From contig NC_063437.1 in assembly GCF_020379485.1 (NCBI RefSeq), forward strand, positions 2,046,001 to 2,110,000: a DNA stretch of 64,000 nt. Direction: 5' to 3'. Below are positions 24,099 through 35,600 of the stretch, in pieces. The translations under genes were made by a program, and so were the position numbers. Under the pieces are notes generated by a model. It saw only the letters and a list, made by a program, of their open reading frames with translations, searched no databases and was not told the origin of the DNA. The DNA comes from Brassica napus. Its lineage: Eukaryota; Streptophyta; Magnoliopsida; Brassicales; Brassicaceae. Numbering within the stretch: position 1 is the stretch's first letter; every line of letters begins with the position of its first letter.

Positions 24099-24390
24099 AT
24101 AAGTTATGTATGTTAGAAAAATTTCTCATTTATGTAATGTACTTTTAATGTATTGAATAAAATGTTTTCATAATTTTAATAATATGTTTTAATATTTCAT
24201 TCATCTTTTCTGAATATTTTAAATTTTTTTTTAAAAAATTAATATTATTATTTTATTCCTATGAACTCCTTCTTCGGGTTCACTAATGCAGAAAACAGCA
24301 TATCCGAGTTCATAACTGTTCATGGGCCCACGAAAAAATAATAAAAAATGTTGGTGAACCCCAAAGAGGGGTTCACCAATGCTCATGCTC

Positions 24391-25052
24391 TTAGTGCTCT
24401 ATATATATAGGGTTTAAATTCCAGAAAAAAAATTATAAACACATATGTATATAGTTTGTCGAAGATTTTTGGGTATATTTTTCGTAGAACTGTATAATAT
24501 GTGTCGAGATAATAACAGGTTGATTTGTATATTATAAAAGAATACCATTTAAATAACTATTCACAGTGTTGCATATATTTAAATTCAATTTGTTCATTCA
24601 AGATAATAGATAACCAGATAAGATCATATTCAAGAAAGATACACAAAACGCATTTCTCTTGCCATAGGATAAGACTTGTGTTTGACGTAACAAGAGAAAT
24701 ATACTCGTGGCTGTGCCTATGATTTGGACACTTTCCTTTCTTACCTCACGTTTCAAAATCAACAACCTTAATTAGTACAAAAGGGAACTTTTTCCTAAAA
24801 GTAAAAACGTTACATTGGATGATTCCACGTATGGATTTCATTCACGGCGTATTCATATTTTATAGCTGACACTTCGACAGAAATGGCAATACGTGTACAT
24901 CGTTTCTGCATCCACACAACAAAGAAATATCTACACTCCTTTGTCCATTTTCGTCTGATTTATATAAATATTGTCACGTTGATCATGTAAGCTAATAACA
25001 GCTAGTGTTACACACGTCTCTTCAACCATCATATTCGTCTCTGGTGGAGAAA
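24391..25052. other. spacer and promoter region of the SSL9-like gene
   Basis: No coding region is supported. The right flank of the Harbinger begins here. A TATA-like TATATAAATA at 24961-24970 lies 83 bp before the ATG at 25053, a normal plant spacing for core promoter plus short leader. Confidence 0.45.
24961..24970 (+). promoter_or_regulatory. putative TATA box of SSL9-like gene
   Basis: TATATAAATA in an otherwise mixed context, 83 bp before the chosen start codon. Position and form fit a plant TATA box; no transcript evidence is available from sequence alone. Confidence 0.4.
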
Positions 25053-28000
25053 ATGCCGATTAGTGAGAAACTTCCGACTTGGGCCGTTGTCCCGGCTGTT
25101 TTTGCCGTCTTTTCCGTAATTTCGTATCAGATCCTAATCGCGCCAGACAATTTGAACGGCACCAAAAATGTATTGTCGATGGCTAAGACCATACCACTTC
25201 CTGTCGATGGACCAGAGAGCATTGAGTGGGACCCGCAAGGAGGAGGTCCTTATGCTGCTGTTGTGGACGGCCGTATTCTCAAGTGGCGTGGAGATGGTCT
25301 CGGTTGGGTTGAGTTCGCATACACATCTCCTCACAGGTTTTTCTTAGTATTACAACGTTTATTAGAGCACATTAACACATGCATAGTGACTAAATAGTTT
25401 GAGGAAAACTAAACAATTTGTTTAATTATTTATTTTGTTTTCTTTAGAGGACTATGAGGATTTTACTGTATTGTGCCGGAGCCTTTTCATATTTTTCCTT
25501 CTATCCAATAAAATTAGAAAGAAATTTTTTTATATATTAATACTATTATTTGCGACATGATTTTTCGATTCTGAAATATTATATTAAAATTTAGAGTGGT
25601 TTAAATCAATGATATCTTTAGTAAATTTTTATATTAATAATGTTATATTTCTATGGTATATTAGATAACTGATTATAAATTAATTTAATAAAATTTTCAA
25701 AACTAAAATTATATATTTTTAAAAAGATAATTCGTATACATTATGCTGTTTGTCTATAAATACTATTTTTACTATCAAATTTAAAAATTAAAATGCAAAT
25801 AATTTATAATTAAATATTAATCAAGAAAAAATATTGTATAAAGATATTTCTAAAATATTTATAATATGTGAGTGATTTAAAAAACAATTGACATAATAAT
25901 AAACAAATATATGTTATTGAACAAAATTTGTTATATATAAATGATTTGATGTTTGATAACTTTTGAAAATATTAATAATAATTTACTAGAACTCGACTCA
26001 TGTTCCCGAACGTAAAGTCATAAACCGCTGGTTACAGCGGCGGATGTAGAGCCTACAAGGGTGGGGCATCTTCCCCCTATGAGTTTTTTTTATAAAAGTT
26101 TTTCTTTACTAAATTATAATGAATTTTGAAGAAATTGAATAAATTTGCCTCCCATAAAACCTCAAACCTAGGGTTAAGTATGCCTCATTTGTAAGTTTGA
26201 AAATTTTGCCCCCTATTATAAAACTTTCTAGATCCGCCACTGGCTGGTTATATAAAAAATTCTATGTATATTTTTTATGTTTTGTAATTTATATATAGAA
26301 TAGAATATATTATTTTATAATGTATATGTTTGATAATAAAAAAAATTATTTGTACATAATATTATATTAAAAATTTTTATAACTTGATGCAATTTGATAT
26401 AATTGTACTATTCTTATATTAACCTGTTGTTTTCTTGTTAATTTATTTTAAGATGAAAAAACATACTAAATTTTTTAATTTTTTGCATTAGTTTTCTATG
26501 AATTATTATTTATTTTATGATAATTTGTTTCTTAAAATATTGAACTCTGGAATTTTTTATATTTGACTAAACTAAATAGGATAATACTACATTTAAAAAT
26601 TGTTTTATATAATATATACTATATATTTCAGTTTGTGCTTTTATTTTCACCACAAAAAACAACAATCAATGTAATTAATTAATTTAGATTAATTTTTAAT
26701 GCTGTGGCAGAATCTAGAATCTGTAATATAAATACAAAAAGAAGCACTTAATTAATTTTAAATGTAAAGGCTAAATGTGTAAATAATAGGAAGTATTTAA
26801 TCTGCTATTTATGTTTTTAAACAATTCTCATTTATATTTTTATACATGTTTCCAAACAGTACTAAAAAGTATTCCAGTTTTAATAATTTAGATTATGTTA
26901 ATTTTTGAATGAATTAAACATAAATCGATAAGTATTCGTAAGAAATCGCATGTGCGGAAAACAGTATATATATGTTTACAGTTTACACTATGGAAGTTTT
27001 TTATAATAATAACAATGATATATTATCCATGTTGTACGTAGAGGGAACTGTTCGCGGCATGAAGTGGTACCTACATGTGGAAGGCCACTAGGACTTAGTT
27101 TCGAGAAGAAAACAGGAGACTTGTACATATGTGATGGTTACCTCGGGGTCATGAAGGTCGGGCCAGAAGGAGGCTTGGCTGAGTTGGTAGTGGACCAGGC
27201 TGAAGGTCGAAAAGTAATGTTTGCGAACCAGATGGATATTGACGAAGAGGAAGATGTCTTCTACTTCAATGACAGTAGTGACAAGTATCATTTCAGGTAT
27301 ATTTTAGGCTTTACCAAACTTATATATGCCCTTAGGATCAACCAATTTTCAAAAAGTTTTTAATGTTTTAATGTTTAAGCTTTACTTAACATTTTAATGT
27401 GTTTTTTTCTCCAGTGAAACACAAATTTTAGCAGTTTAAATTTTTCTTTTTCAAGTTATAAATAACAAATAAATGGATAGAAGTTGTAGGGTGTTTCCGG
27501 TTACATTTTAACATATATTTTAATGTATAAATGCTAACGCAGAAAAATTAGCGTTTGAACAATCTAAATTTTAAATCTAACTGTGATTTTTGTTGGTCAG
27601 GGATGTATTTTACGTGATTGTCAACGGTGAGCGGCCAGGAAGAGTGATCAGATACAATAAGAAGACGAAAGAGGCCAAGGTTGTCATGGACAATCTCCGT
27701 TGTAACAACGGTTTGGCTCTAAACAAAGATAGATCTTTCTTAATCTCATGTGAGTCTGCCACTGGCCTTGTCCATCGATATTGGATCAAAGGTCCTAAAG
27801 CTGGGACTCGTGACATCTTCGCCAAGGTTCCTGGTTATCCTGACAACATCCGTTTGACACCCACTGGTGATTTTTGGATTGGTATACACTGTAAGAAAAA
27901 CTTACTAGGAAGACTGGTCGTGAATAATCAGTGGTTAGGGAAGTTGGTTGAAAAGACTGTGAAGTTAGAGTTATTGATTGGGTTAGTGAACGGGTTTAAG

Positions 28001-28174
28001 CCGCATGGGGTGGCCGTGAAGATCTCCGGGGAGACGGGAGAGATAGTGGAGATACTTGAGGACAAAGAAGGGAAGACAATGCAGTATGTGAGTGAGGCTT
28101 ATGAGAGAGATGATGGTAAGATATGGTTTGGGTCCGTTTTCACGCCTGCCGTATGGGTTCTTGATCGCAAGTGA
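25053..28174 (+). CDS. SSL9: strictosidine synthase-like protein, SSL9-like (370 aa)
   Basis: Exons 25053-25336, 27042-27296 and 27601-28174 (GT-AG introns, same phases as the SSL8-like genes) give an intact 370-residue SSL protein. I chose the second in-frame ATG (MPISEKLPTW) because it aligns with the MPIS start of the SSL8-like copies; an upstream in-frame ATG at 25005 would add 16 residues. An N-terminal hydrophobic segment (about 9-28, WAVVPAVFAVFSVISYQ) suggests membrane anchoring. Propeller landmarks are DGRILKWRGDGLGWVEF, TCGRPLGLSF, VFYFNDSSDKYHF, CNNGLALNKDRSF and KPHGVAVKISGETGE. The STR catalytic Glu position reads TMQ, so strictosidine synthase activity is not expected. Intron 1 is long (1.7 kb) and carries a hAT MITE. 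A broken copy with the same intron lies at 54362 to the window end. Confidence 0.9.
26035..26242. mobile_element. hAT MITE (208 bp) in SSL9 intron 1
   Basis: Terminal inverted repeats CAGCGGCGGATGTAGA and (as reverse complement) CAGTGGCGGATCTAGA. They are flanked on both sides by the identical 8-bp duplication GCTGGTTA (26027-26034 and 26243-26250). An 8-bp duplication with CAGNGGCGG ends identifies a hAT-superfamily MITE. The corresponding intron of the broken SSL9 copy lacks it. Confidence 0.88.
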
Positions 28175-28336
28175 GTGATTCCCATTTGTTGTATGTACGT
28201 AGTCATGTTTTGTAAGTTAAGTGTCTCTTGTTTGTTGCTTGTATTTAAAAATATAGACATGCTTGTAGAGTGGATGCATCCACTGTATCATGTACAGTTT
28301 CAATAACTAAATACTTCTGGAGGGAAAATGAGTACT

Positions 28337-29197
28337 TTATTCCCCAAGTATTTGAAATCGACAGTTTTAATATTCAAGTATTGCTCGCGCAGAATTATTT
28401 CCCAACTAATAGTTGGCTGCGCGAAATTGAGAACATAATAGTCAACCATTAACTAATGAACGGAAAAATAACGGTTTCGTTAATTTTTTAACAGTTAAAT
28501 ATTATAATCATAGTTTTGCACATTCAGTGATTAGTTAAGGAATAAATATGCGCATATCATATTTATGTATTTAATTTTTCGATTGAAAATACTTGAAAAA
28601 ATAAAAGGAACAATCTTTTTTAGACACTTGTATAAACTACTATAGACAATTATATATTGTAAATTAGAAATACAGTGCAAATGTAGTTATCTTAAAAACT
28701 AAATTTTTTTTCAGGTTTTAACTAGGAATTATTTTATAAATCATCTAAAATGATTTTATAAACATGAAGTACATCAACGATACAATGTAACTATAGTTGT
28801 TTTGTATTGTTTTATATGTCATTGTAAAAACTCAACAATCGCTTTCAGAAAAGTTAATATCTAGTATAATGATTTTAATTTATATTGAAAATATTTTTAA
28901 TTATGTTTTTCTTAAAGAAAATTAATGTTCGTGATTTTCAATCTTATAAAGAATATAAAAGGTGAGTTTTTAATTTCTCAAGTATTTTCAATCGGTAAAT
29001 TAAATATTCAAGTATTATATGCGCATATTTATTCTCCTACTAATCTTTGAGTGCGCAAAATTATGATTCAAATATTTAACCACCGTCTCTCAGTTAATAG
29101 TTGACTATTTTGTGCAGTCAACTGTTAGTTGGGGAATAATTCTGCGCGAGCAATACTTGAGTATTAAAATTGCCAATTTCAAATACTTGGGGAATAA
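28337..29197. mobile_element. long-TIR element (MULE-like MITE), about 0.86 kb
   Basis: The left arm starts TTATTCCCCAAGTATTTGAA and continues through CAAGTATTGCTCGCGCAGAATTAT. The reverse complement of the right arm reads almost the same for about 80 bp. Long, well-matched terminal inverted repeats without a coding region fit a Mutator-type or similar foldback MITE. The middle (about 28450-28970) is AT-rich with a second, weaker inverted copy of the atgcgcatat region. No exact 9-bp duplication was found, so the ends are approximate. Confidence 0.65.
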
Positions 29198-29263
29198 TAT
29201 GCCCGTGTTTTCAGCAATATTATTATTAATTGTGACTGGACATAGCTCTCGTGTGGTACGTAG

Positions 29264-29956
29264 TAAGGGTGGGCACTTTACCCGATACCCGAAGTCACAT
29301 CCGAACCCGACCCGAAAAACCCGAACCGAAGTAGCAAAATACCCGAACGGGTTAAGTTAGGAGAGATTGAATATCCGAACCCGAACATGAGATATCCGAA
29401 TCCGAATGGATATCTGAAGATAACCGAACATATATATACTTACCCTTATATTTCTAGTTTACATCTCTTATTTAAAAAAAATATATATATTGATGTTACA
29501 CATTCTTTAAGATCATAAGTATATATAATTATGGAGAAAATTATTTGATATTCAATTAAAATGAATGTCAATTTTTTTGTTTCATGTATTAACAAAAGTT
29601 ACATTCAAAGTTTAAAAACAATACCCAAATTAATATCTATTTTGTTTTTGAAATATTATCTCCAAACTTATTAATCATTCAATCTATAAAAATAAAAAAA
29701 TCAGTTAAATGAAATTTACATTTTTAAATACAAGAAACTTAAAAAATGGAAAAAACTAATTTTTTTTCTTTTAAAATCTATATATCCTAACCTGATTCAA
29801 AATAACTGAAACCGACCCGAAGTACAGAAATACCCGAACGGATTCTCTATCCCTATACCGAAATACCCGAATATGTTTTCTATTCCTATACCGAAATACC
29901 CGAAAATCCGAAATATTCGTCCCGACCCCGAACATGTATCCGAATGCCCACCCCTA
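29264..29956. mobile_element. hAT-like element with GGGTGGGCA ends (693 bp)
   Basis: The ends are TAAGGGTGGGCA and (reverse complement of right) TAGGGGTGGGCA. The flanks GTACGTAG and GTACATAA match at 6 of 8 positions, as an old hAT target duplication would. Both subterminal regions are full of cccgaa/acccga motifs. No transposase is present, so it is non-autonomous. Confidence 0.7.
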
Positions 29957-29964
29957 GTACATAA

Positions 29965-30459
29965 CTCTGGCGTGTGCCCACTAACGTCCGGAGATCCAAA
30001 TATTTCTCTTTATAGTATCAGTAAGTCGTATAACACTTCGGAAACACTTATTATATAGTTTCTTAAATTTTATTTAACAATAGAGATTTATTTGTTTATT
30101 TTATCCTATTATCCGGACATAAATATATTCTACAATTATTTCTCCACCTATAGTTAAGGGAAGTCCCAGCTTCAAGAGAAAACATAATCTTTAGAACTTG
30201 TCATTAATCAAGTGCCAGTATCAACGTCGTTTATGGCAAGCTTGTTGGAGCTTTCAATTCAGGGATAAAAGTGAAGATCTTCCAAGGATTTCTTCACATT
30301 GAGCAAGCCTCTCCCACCAACATCATATCTTCTGTTTTAATGTACTCTTTGTTGTTCATCTTATCGTCGACTATGGCTCCTGTTGTAACCACTTAGACTT
30401 TTGAGTTTTAATATATTTCGTTTTACAAAAAAAAAGAACTTGTCATTAATCAAACAATA
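29965..30459. other. spacer upstream of bHLH pseudogene
   Basis: AT-rich spacer and former promoter of the bHLH pseudogene. No separate gene is supported. Confidence 0.35.
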
Positions 30460-32059
30460 ATGTGTGCATTAGTCCCTCCAGTGTTCCCAAACTTTGGGTG
30501 GCCATCGACAGGAGAGTACGAGAATTACTACCGTCGACAGGAGAGCCCGAGAGAACCTCGACGACTTTACGTTTCTTGATTTTCCGGCACTAGAGACATA
30601 TGGAATGGAACATCAGGAGATTCAGGAAATTTTGGGGGTCTCTGTTCCGTCCGAGGGGAATGGGGTTGTAACCAAGAAGCTTAATCACAATGCTAGTGAG
30701 CGTGACCGTCACAAGAAGATCAAGTCTTTGTTCTCATCTCTCCGTTCATGTCTTCCAGCTTCTGATCCGGTAAGTAGCTACTCCGCTATAACGTATATTA
30801 ATCAGAGCCGTGCTCAGGCTTTTGAAAAAGGCATTTGCCTAGGACTCCCAAATTTTGTAGAAATTTTAGGATCCCAAATTACAAAAAAAAAAAACTTTTA
30901 CATGGTAGTTAACATATTCTTTTAGTTAAATTTTTATTTTTATTTGAATTTAAATTAGACTTCTGTTTAAAGTAACTAGGTTTGTGATCATTTTTTTTAT
31001 ATTTTAAATAAAAGTATAAAGATTCTACTTCTAAAAAACTGTAAATATTTAATCACATTGGTCTTTTCTTTTATATGATATGAGTTAGATTTATTTTATA
31101 TATTTATGAGAATTTGATAAAGAAAATATAATATTTTCAATATATAGTTTATTATAGTTAATTTAAATGCTAAGATTTACATTTTTGACAGCTACTAATA
31201 TTTCAATCAAAAATTTATATCTTTGTATTTATATTACAAATTCATACTTTTTGTTCATGATTTAAAAATTTTATAAATAAAATTTTGGTAAAGAAAATTT
31301 AGAAAACGTTTATGTAATAATTCAAAACTTTTGAGTGTTATACATATATATATATATATATGTATATATATTATTAAAAATATGTCATGTAAAATATATT
31401 TTTAAACTAACCTCGGGCCTCCGAAAACGTTCGCACGGCACTGCTATTAATCAGTTTCACCTCAAAACCGATTAACAATAATGAGATAATTAGTCTGCTC
31501 ATTACATTATTTTTATGTGATATTTATAAAACGCTTGTCCATGCATCTAATACCATTTAGAGGAAGAACATTAAATTAACTCTTTTTTTCTTTAATTACT
31601 TTCTTGCAGAAGAAGCTAAGTATTCCTCAGACGGTTTCTCGGAGCTTGAGTACATACCGGAGCTACAAGAAGAAGTAAAGAAGTTAATAAAAAAGAAGGA
31701 ACTCTTGGTGCGTGTATCAGGTCAAAGAGCCATTGAACATTACGTTGAGCCGCAACCAAAGACCGACGTTGCACGTTACGTCTCAACCATTTCTGCAACC
31801 AAGCTAGGAGACAACGAAGTGATGGTCCAGATCTCATCGTCCAAGATTCATAATTTTTCGATATCTAATGTGTTGAGTGGGTTAGAAGAAGATGGGTTTT
31901 GTTCTTATGGATATTTCATCTTCAAGGTCTCAAGGAGAAAGACTCTTCTACACTTTGCATCTTCAAATGGGAAATAAAGAAAATCACAAACTGACGTGCG
32001 AAGAGCTAAGCCAGAGAATGTTGTACTTGTATGAGGAATGTGGAAACTCGTTTAGATGA
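30460..32059 (+). pseudogene. bHLH38/39-like transcription factor pseudogene
   Basis: A decayed paralogue of the intact gene at 34758-35600. The start (MCALVPPVFPNFGWPSTGEY) is intact, but the frame shifts in the 30540-30570 stretch and runs into a stop. The bHLH core (NHNASERDRHKKIKSLFSS...LPASD) is readable only in another frame. Intron 1 (30772 to about 31609) holds a 641-bp hAT MITE. In exon 2 a 1-base deletion in the 'RSLKYIPEL' stretch (near 31652) and a 1-base insertion near 31898 (GFVLVD region) break the frame again. The C-terminus (YEECGNSFR, stop at 32057-32059) is still present. At least three frame lesions rule out a normal protein. Confidence 0.88.
30803..31443. mobile_element. 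hAT MITE in intron of bHLH pseudogene (641 bp)
   Basis: The ends are CAGAGCCGTGC and (reverse complement of right) CAGTGCCGTGC. The flanks are ATATTAAT and CTATTAAT, an 8-bp duplication with one mismatch. No coding region is present. The same family has another, end-truncated copy at about 60116-60726. Confidence 0.82.
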
Positions 32060-33066
32060 TAATTTGTTCTTGTTTCTTTTAGTTATGTCATCCGCTGAAC
32101 ATCTAACATTCATGTAGTCAACTTGTTTCGTTTATTTTTCTTGTCGAAGTCAATGATCGACATTTACATGCTACTGAATATACACTAATTACTATGAAAT
32201 TCATGTTACCACTGAAAACTTTTAATTTTTATCTAGACTTTTTTCTTTGGGTTCCCAACCTTTTGTTGTCTTCTACTCTTTGTTTATGTATTTTTTTTTT
32301 ATTATTTACATATTGTTAACAGTTAGTTGTGTATTGTGTATTAATAAAATCAACAAAGACAAAAGTGGTCCTTATAATAACTGTATCACTAATATGATAT
32401 TATGTACAATATTATAAAAAGTTACCATTTTTTCTTTGAGAAAAATATAGAATTTTGTTATATACTAAATGCTTGGCTCTATCAGGTGCAGGTGATAATA
32501 GATGGTCCAGCCATTAGAGTACATGAAAAAAGAGAAGGCATGGTTATCCATTGATCTTGGAGTTTATATATAAAGAAGTGCACATTGGCCAGGTTAGGAG
32601 ACATTAGAATACATGATAAAATAGAAGTCATGATTATCCATTGATCTTGGAGTTTATATATATATAGAGAAGTACACATTAGCCAGATTGCAAAACTACA
32701 AGAAAACAAATAATAAAAAAGTAACATTCTCATCTTTAACAGAAAAAGACGATCTAACAAATGTCTTGGCAAATGAATACTTAATGTGTTTTTTCTTAAA
32801 CAAATTTATTGTATTTTTTTGTTGCAACATATACTAATTAATTTTGTATAGTTGTCTCCCTTCTTATTTTTCATTTTTTTTATTTTTATTGTTTTACAAT
32901 TTAAAACTTTTATTTTCAGTTTTTGGCTTTGCTAAAAATATAAATTTACAGGATCATAATTGTAGCTTCCGGAGTAATCTAATGCAGGTCACAATAAGAA
33001 TCTATGAAACCTCATTGATTCACATTTACAATTTTCTGTTCTTGAAAGAGTAACTAAACCAGAACA
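32060..33066. other. intergenic DNA with a two-copy direct repeat
   Basis: No gene is supported. A unit of about 90 bp occurs twice in tandem (starting about 32539 and 32628; landmark ttatccattgatcttggag, then a run of ta repeats and cacattggccag). The minus-strand frame 32482-32772 simply spans this duplication. Confidence 0.6.
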
Positions 33067-34113
33067 TCCCTTATATATTAAAAGAGAAGCATTACAACAT
33101 ATTTTCTAACCACATGTCATCACCACAATCATTCTTAGAATTCTTAGAAAAATATGTTGGTCCATATAAATATATAATAAGCGTTTTATTAAACTAACCA
33201 TAAATTAATCATAAATGTTCTTCATTGTTTTCTTAAATAAAATTCACGGAATTACCTAATGTGGCTAAAGTATACATGACAATTAATGATTTTGAATAAT
33301 AAAGATTTGATAAAAATTAGTCTATTCTCTATCATTTTTTAAAAATTTTAACTTATTAAAATACTAAACAACCACATTAACTATATAATAAAAATTTTTG
33401 ATTTTTCGTATATGTTATATTTTGAAATTTTAAAAACGAATAAAAATGACTAAAATTGTTAAAAATCTCACATTGAAATTTTTGTGATCCATGGTTTAAA
33501 ATTTCTATTATAACAAGATACAAATGATTATGAAATTACATAAGTATGAAGTCTCATTTAATAAATATTATATATATATATGTATATTAATATTTTTTAA
33601 AATAAATTATATACCATATAAAATACATAATGTATTTTAATTTCGAAATTTGCTTTGATTTTTTTGGATAAACATTTTGAACAATTATTGACAACTTAAT
33701 ATTTAGATTTTAAACTTTGCATTGAATGTTTTTAAATTTATAAATTACTAAAACTATTAAACACCCAACAAATTTTTTTATTGTTATCAGTGATTTAAGA
33801 TTTTTGTTATAAAGAAATACAAATGATCAAAAATAATATGAATATAAAATATTTTATATTAAAAATATACTATATATCTATGTTAATATCATTTAAACTT
33901 AATTTTATACTATATAAAATAGAAAAAAGTGTTTGTCTGGATTAATAAAATTTATTTAAGTATGTGTACCAATTTAATTATATACGTAATAATTCCTAAA
34001 TTTTTACTTATTCAATATATATTTATTATTTCATAATATGTAAAAAATATATAATACTTAAAAATAATTTATATATAATATTCATTCCGCGCAAGGCGCG
34101 GATCTTAACCTAG
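33067..34113 (+). mobile_element. Helitron, plus strand, 1.05 kb, complete
   Basis: It starts TCCCTTATATATTAAAAGAG and ends with the hairpin ccgcgcaaggcgcgg plus atcttaacCTAG (CTAG at 34110-34113). It sits between A (33066) and T (34114), with no target duplication. It has no coding capacity. It is the same terminal family as 12208-14483 and 63353-64000. It lies between the dead and the intact bHLH genes. Confidence 0.85.
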
Positions 34114-34757
34114 TATTTTTTATTTTTTTTGTCAACAAACCAGTTTACCACAGTATTTATAAACAATGGCTTTGTATTAAATACCGAGACCGTATTTAAT
34201 TAAGATAATTAAAGCTATTAAAAATTGAAATGCTTATGTATAGGCTTACGACATCAAGATGCTTATTATAAGATTTTTCAGAAATAGGGTTAAAACAACC
34301 AAATGTCTGGGATGATGAAGCCAAAATCATCTTCCACCTGATTACCACACGCCTCCAACAGTATCTTATGCTGACTCATACTTCAGTATGTAAATAATAA
34401 TGTTACTATAGTTTTGATATGCCTCTTCAATTCCCGCTTATTATTTCCAAGGAAGGATTACTGGACCTAGTGCATGCGTGGAACATAAGCTCTCGAACGT
34501 GCCAAACTGTGTCCTACCGCTACCGAGACCTACATATTTATCATTATAGTAAATATAAGTATAACGCATAACAATATAGTCTGAACGAATCAAATTACAA
34601 CTTTATTATATAGTTTGTCAATTAATATCTAACAACATAAATTTATTTTTTAAATCCTTTATCCGCTATATAATCGGGAGACAATTTTATTCCAGCCAAA
34701 AGCACAGCTTCGATAGAAAACATAAGCTATAAACTTGTCTCTTATTAAGCAAAGAAA
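34114..34757. other. promoter region of the bHLH39-like gene
   Basis: A 644-bp spacer between a Helitron and the bHLH start codon. A TATA-like TATATAAT lies at 34667-34674, 84 bp before the ATG. I did not find an iron-response element I could assert by eye. Confidence 0.4.
34667..34674 (+). promoter_or_regulatory. putative TATA box of bHLH39-like gene
   Basis: TATATAAT in a slightly GC-richer context (ccgc...cggg), 84 bp upstream of the start codon. This is a plausible core promoter position. Confidence 0.4.
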
Positions 34758-35600
34758 ATGTGTGCATTGGTCCCTCCATTGTTCCGAAACTTCGGTTGGT
34801 CGTTGACGGGAGAGTACGAGAGCTACTACGGTGGTGGAGATCACCTCACCAACGGCACAATTTTTGATTTTCCGGAGACTTTTGGAGTGGTTCATCAACA
34901 GAACAGATTATGGGTTTCTGTTTCGTCAGAAGGAATTGGAATAGACAAGAATCCGGTTGTAACCAAGAAGCTTAAACACAATGCAAGCGAGCGTGACCGT
35001 CGCAAGAAGATAAACTCTTTGTTCTCATCTCTGCGTTCATGTCTTCCAGCCTCTGATCAGTCGGTAAGTAGCTACTCTGATAAGTCATATATGTCTGTAT
35101 TATTTAGAGGAAGAATATTAAACTAACACTTTTTCTTTACTTTCTTGCAGAAGAAGTTAAGTATTCCTCAAACAGTTTCGAGGAGCTTGAAGTACATACC
35201 AGAGCTGCAAGAGGAAGTGAAGAAGCTAATACAAAAGAAGGAAGAATTTTTGGTGCGAGTATCGGGTCAAAGAGACATTGAACATCACGTTAAGCAGCAA
35301 CCAAAGGTGGTTGCGCGTTATGTCTCGACTGTGTCTGTGACTAGGCTTGGAGACAACAAAGTGATGGTCCAAATCTCATCGTCCAAGATTCATAGCTTTT
35401 CGATATCTAATGTGTTAAGTGGGTTAGAAGAAGATGGGTTTGTTCTTGTGGATGTTTCATCCCCAAGGTCTCATGATGAAAGGCTTTTCTACACTTTGCA
35501 TCTTCAAATGGGATATATTGATTACAAGATGAATTGCACAGAATTAAGTCAGAGGATTTTGTATTTGTACGAGGAATGTGGGAACTCATTTAGAAGATAA
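34758..35600 (+). CDS. bHLH39: bHLH39-like (ORG3) subgroup Ib transcription factor, 251 aa
   Basis: Two exons, 34758-35063 and 35151-35600, give an intact 251-residue nuclear transcription factor. The basic region is HNASERDRRKK with H74, E78 and R82, the contacts for an E-box/G-box. The helix-loop-helix continues across the splice site (SSLRSCLPASDQS | KKLSIPQTVSRSLKYIPEL). A C-terminal ACT-like region follows (VSTVSVTRLGDNKVMVQISSSK...). Length and the MCALVPPLF start match, from memory, Arabidopsis bHLH39, which partners FIT to switch on iron-uptake genes in iron-starved roots. bHLH38 is the next-best match. It neighbours SSL genes as in Arabidopsis. Its close paralogue at 30460-32059 is dead, so this copy may carry the dose alone unless other family members lie outside the window. 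Confidence 0.92.

Larger units (their letters stand above)
19230..24390 (+). mobile_element. PIF/Harbinger transposon, apparently complete, three ORFs (5.16 kb)
   Basis: The element is flanked by TTA on both sides (19227-19229 and 24391-24393), the 3-bp target duplication used by PIF/Harbinger. Its ends are imperfect inverted repeats: GACCATCCGCATCAGCGG at the left and GAGCATGAGCATTGGTGA as the reverse complement of the right. Inside, all on the + strand, are a GRF zinc-finger gene, a SANT/Myb-like gene and an uninterrupted DDE transposase, followed by a short AT tail. Coding regions have no stops or frameshifts, so the copy looks young and possibly autonomous. It lies between SSL8 copy 1 and the SSL9-like gene. 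Confidence 0.88.

Noticed and set aside
25005..25052. Upstream ATG as the SSL9-like start (16 extra residues)
   Set aside because: The downstream ATG (MPIS...) aligns with the SSL8-like starts and puts the hydrophobic anchor at the usual place.
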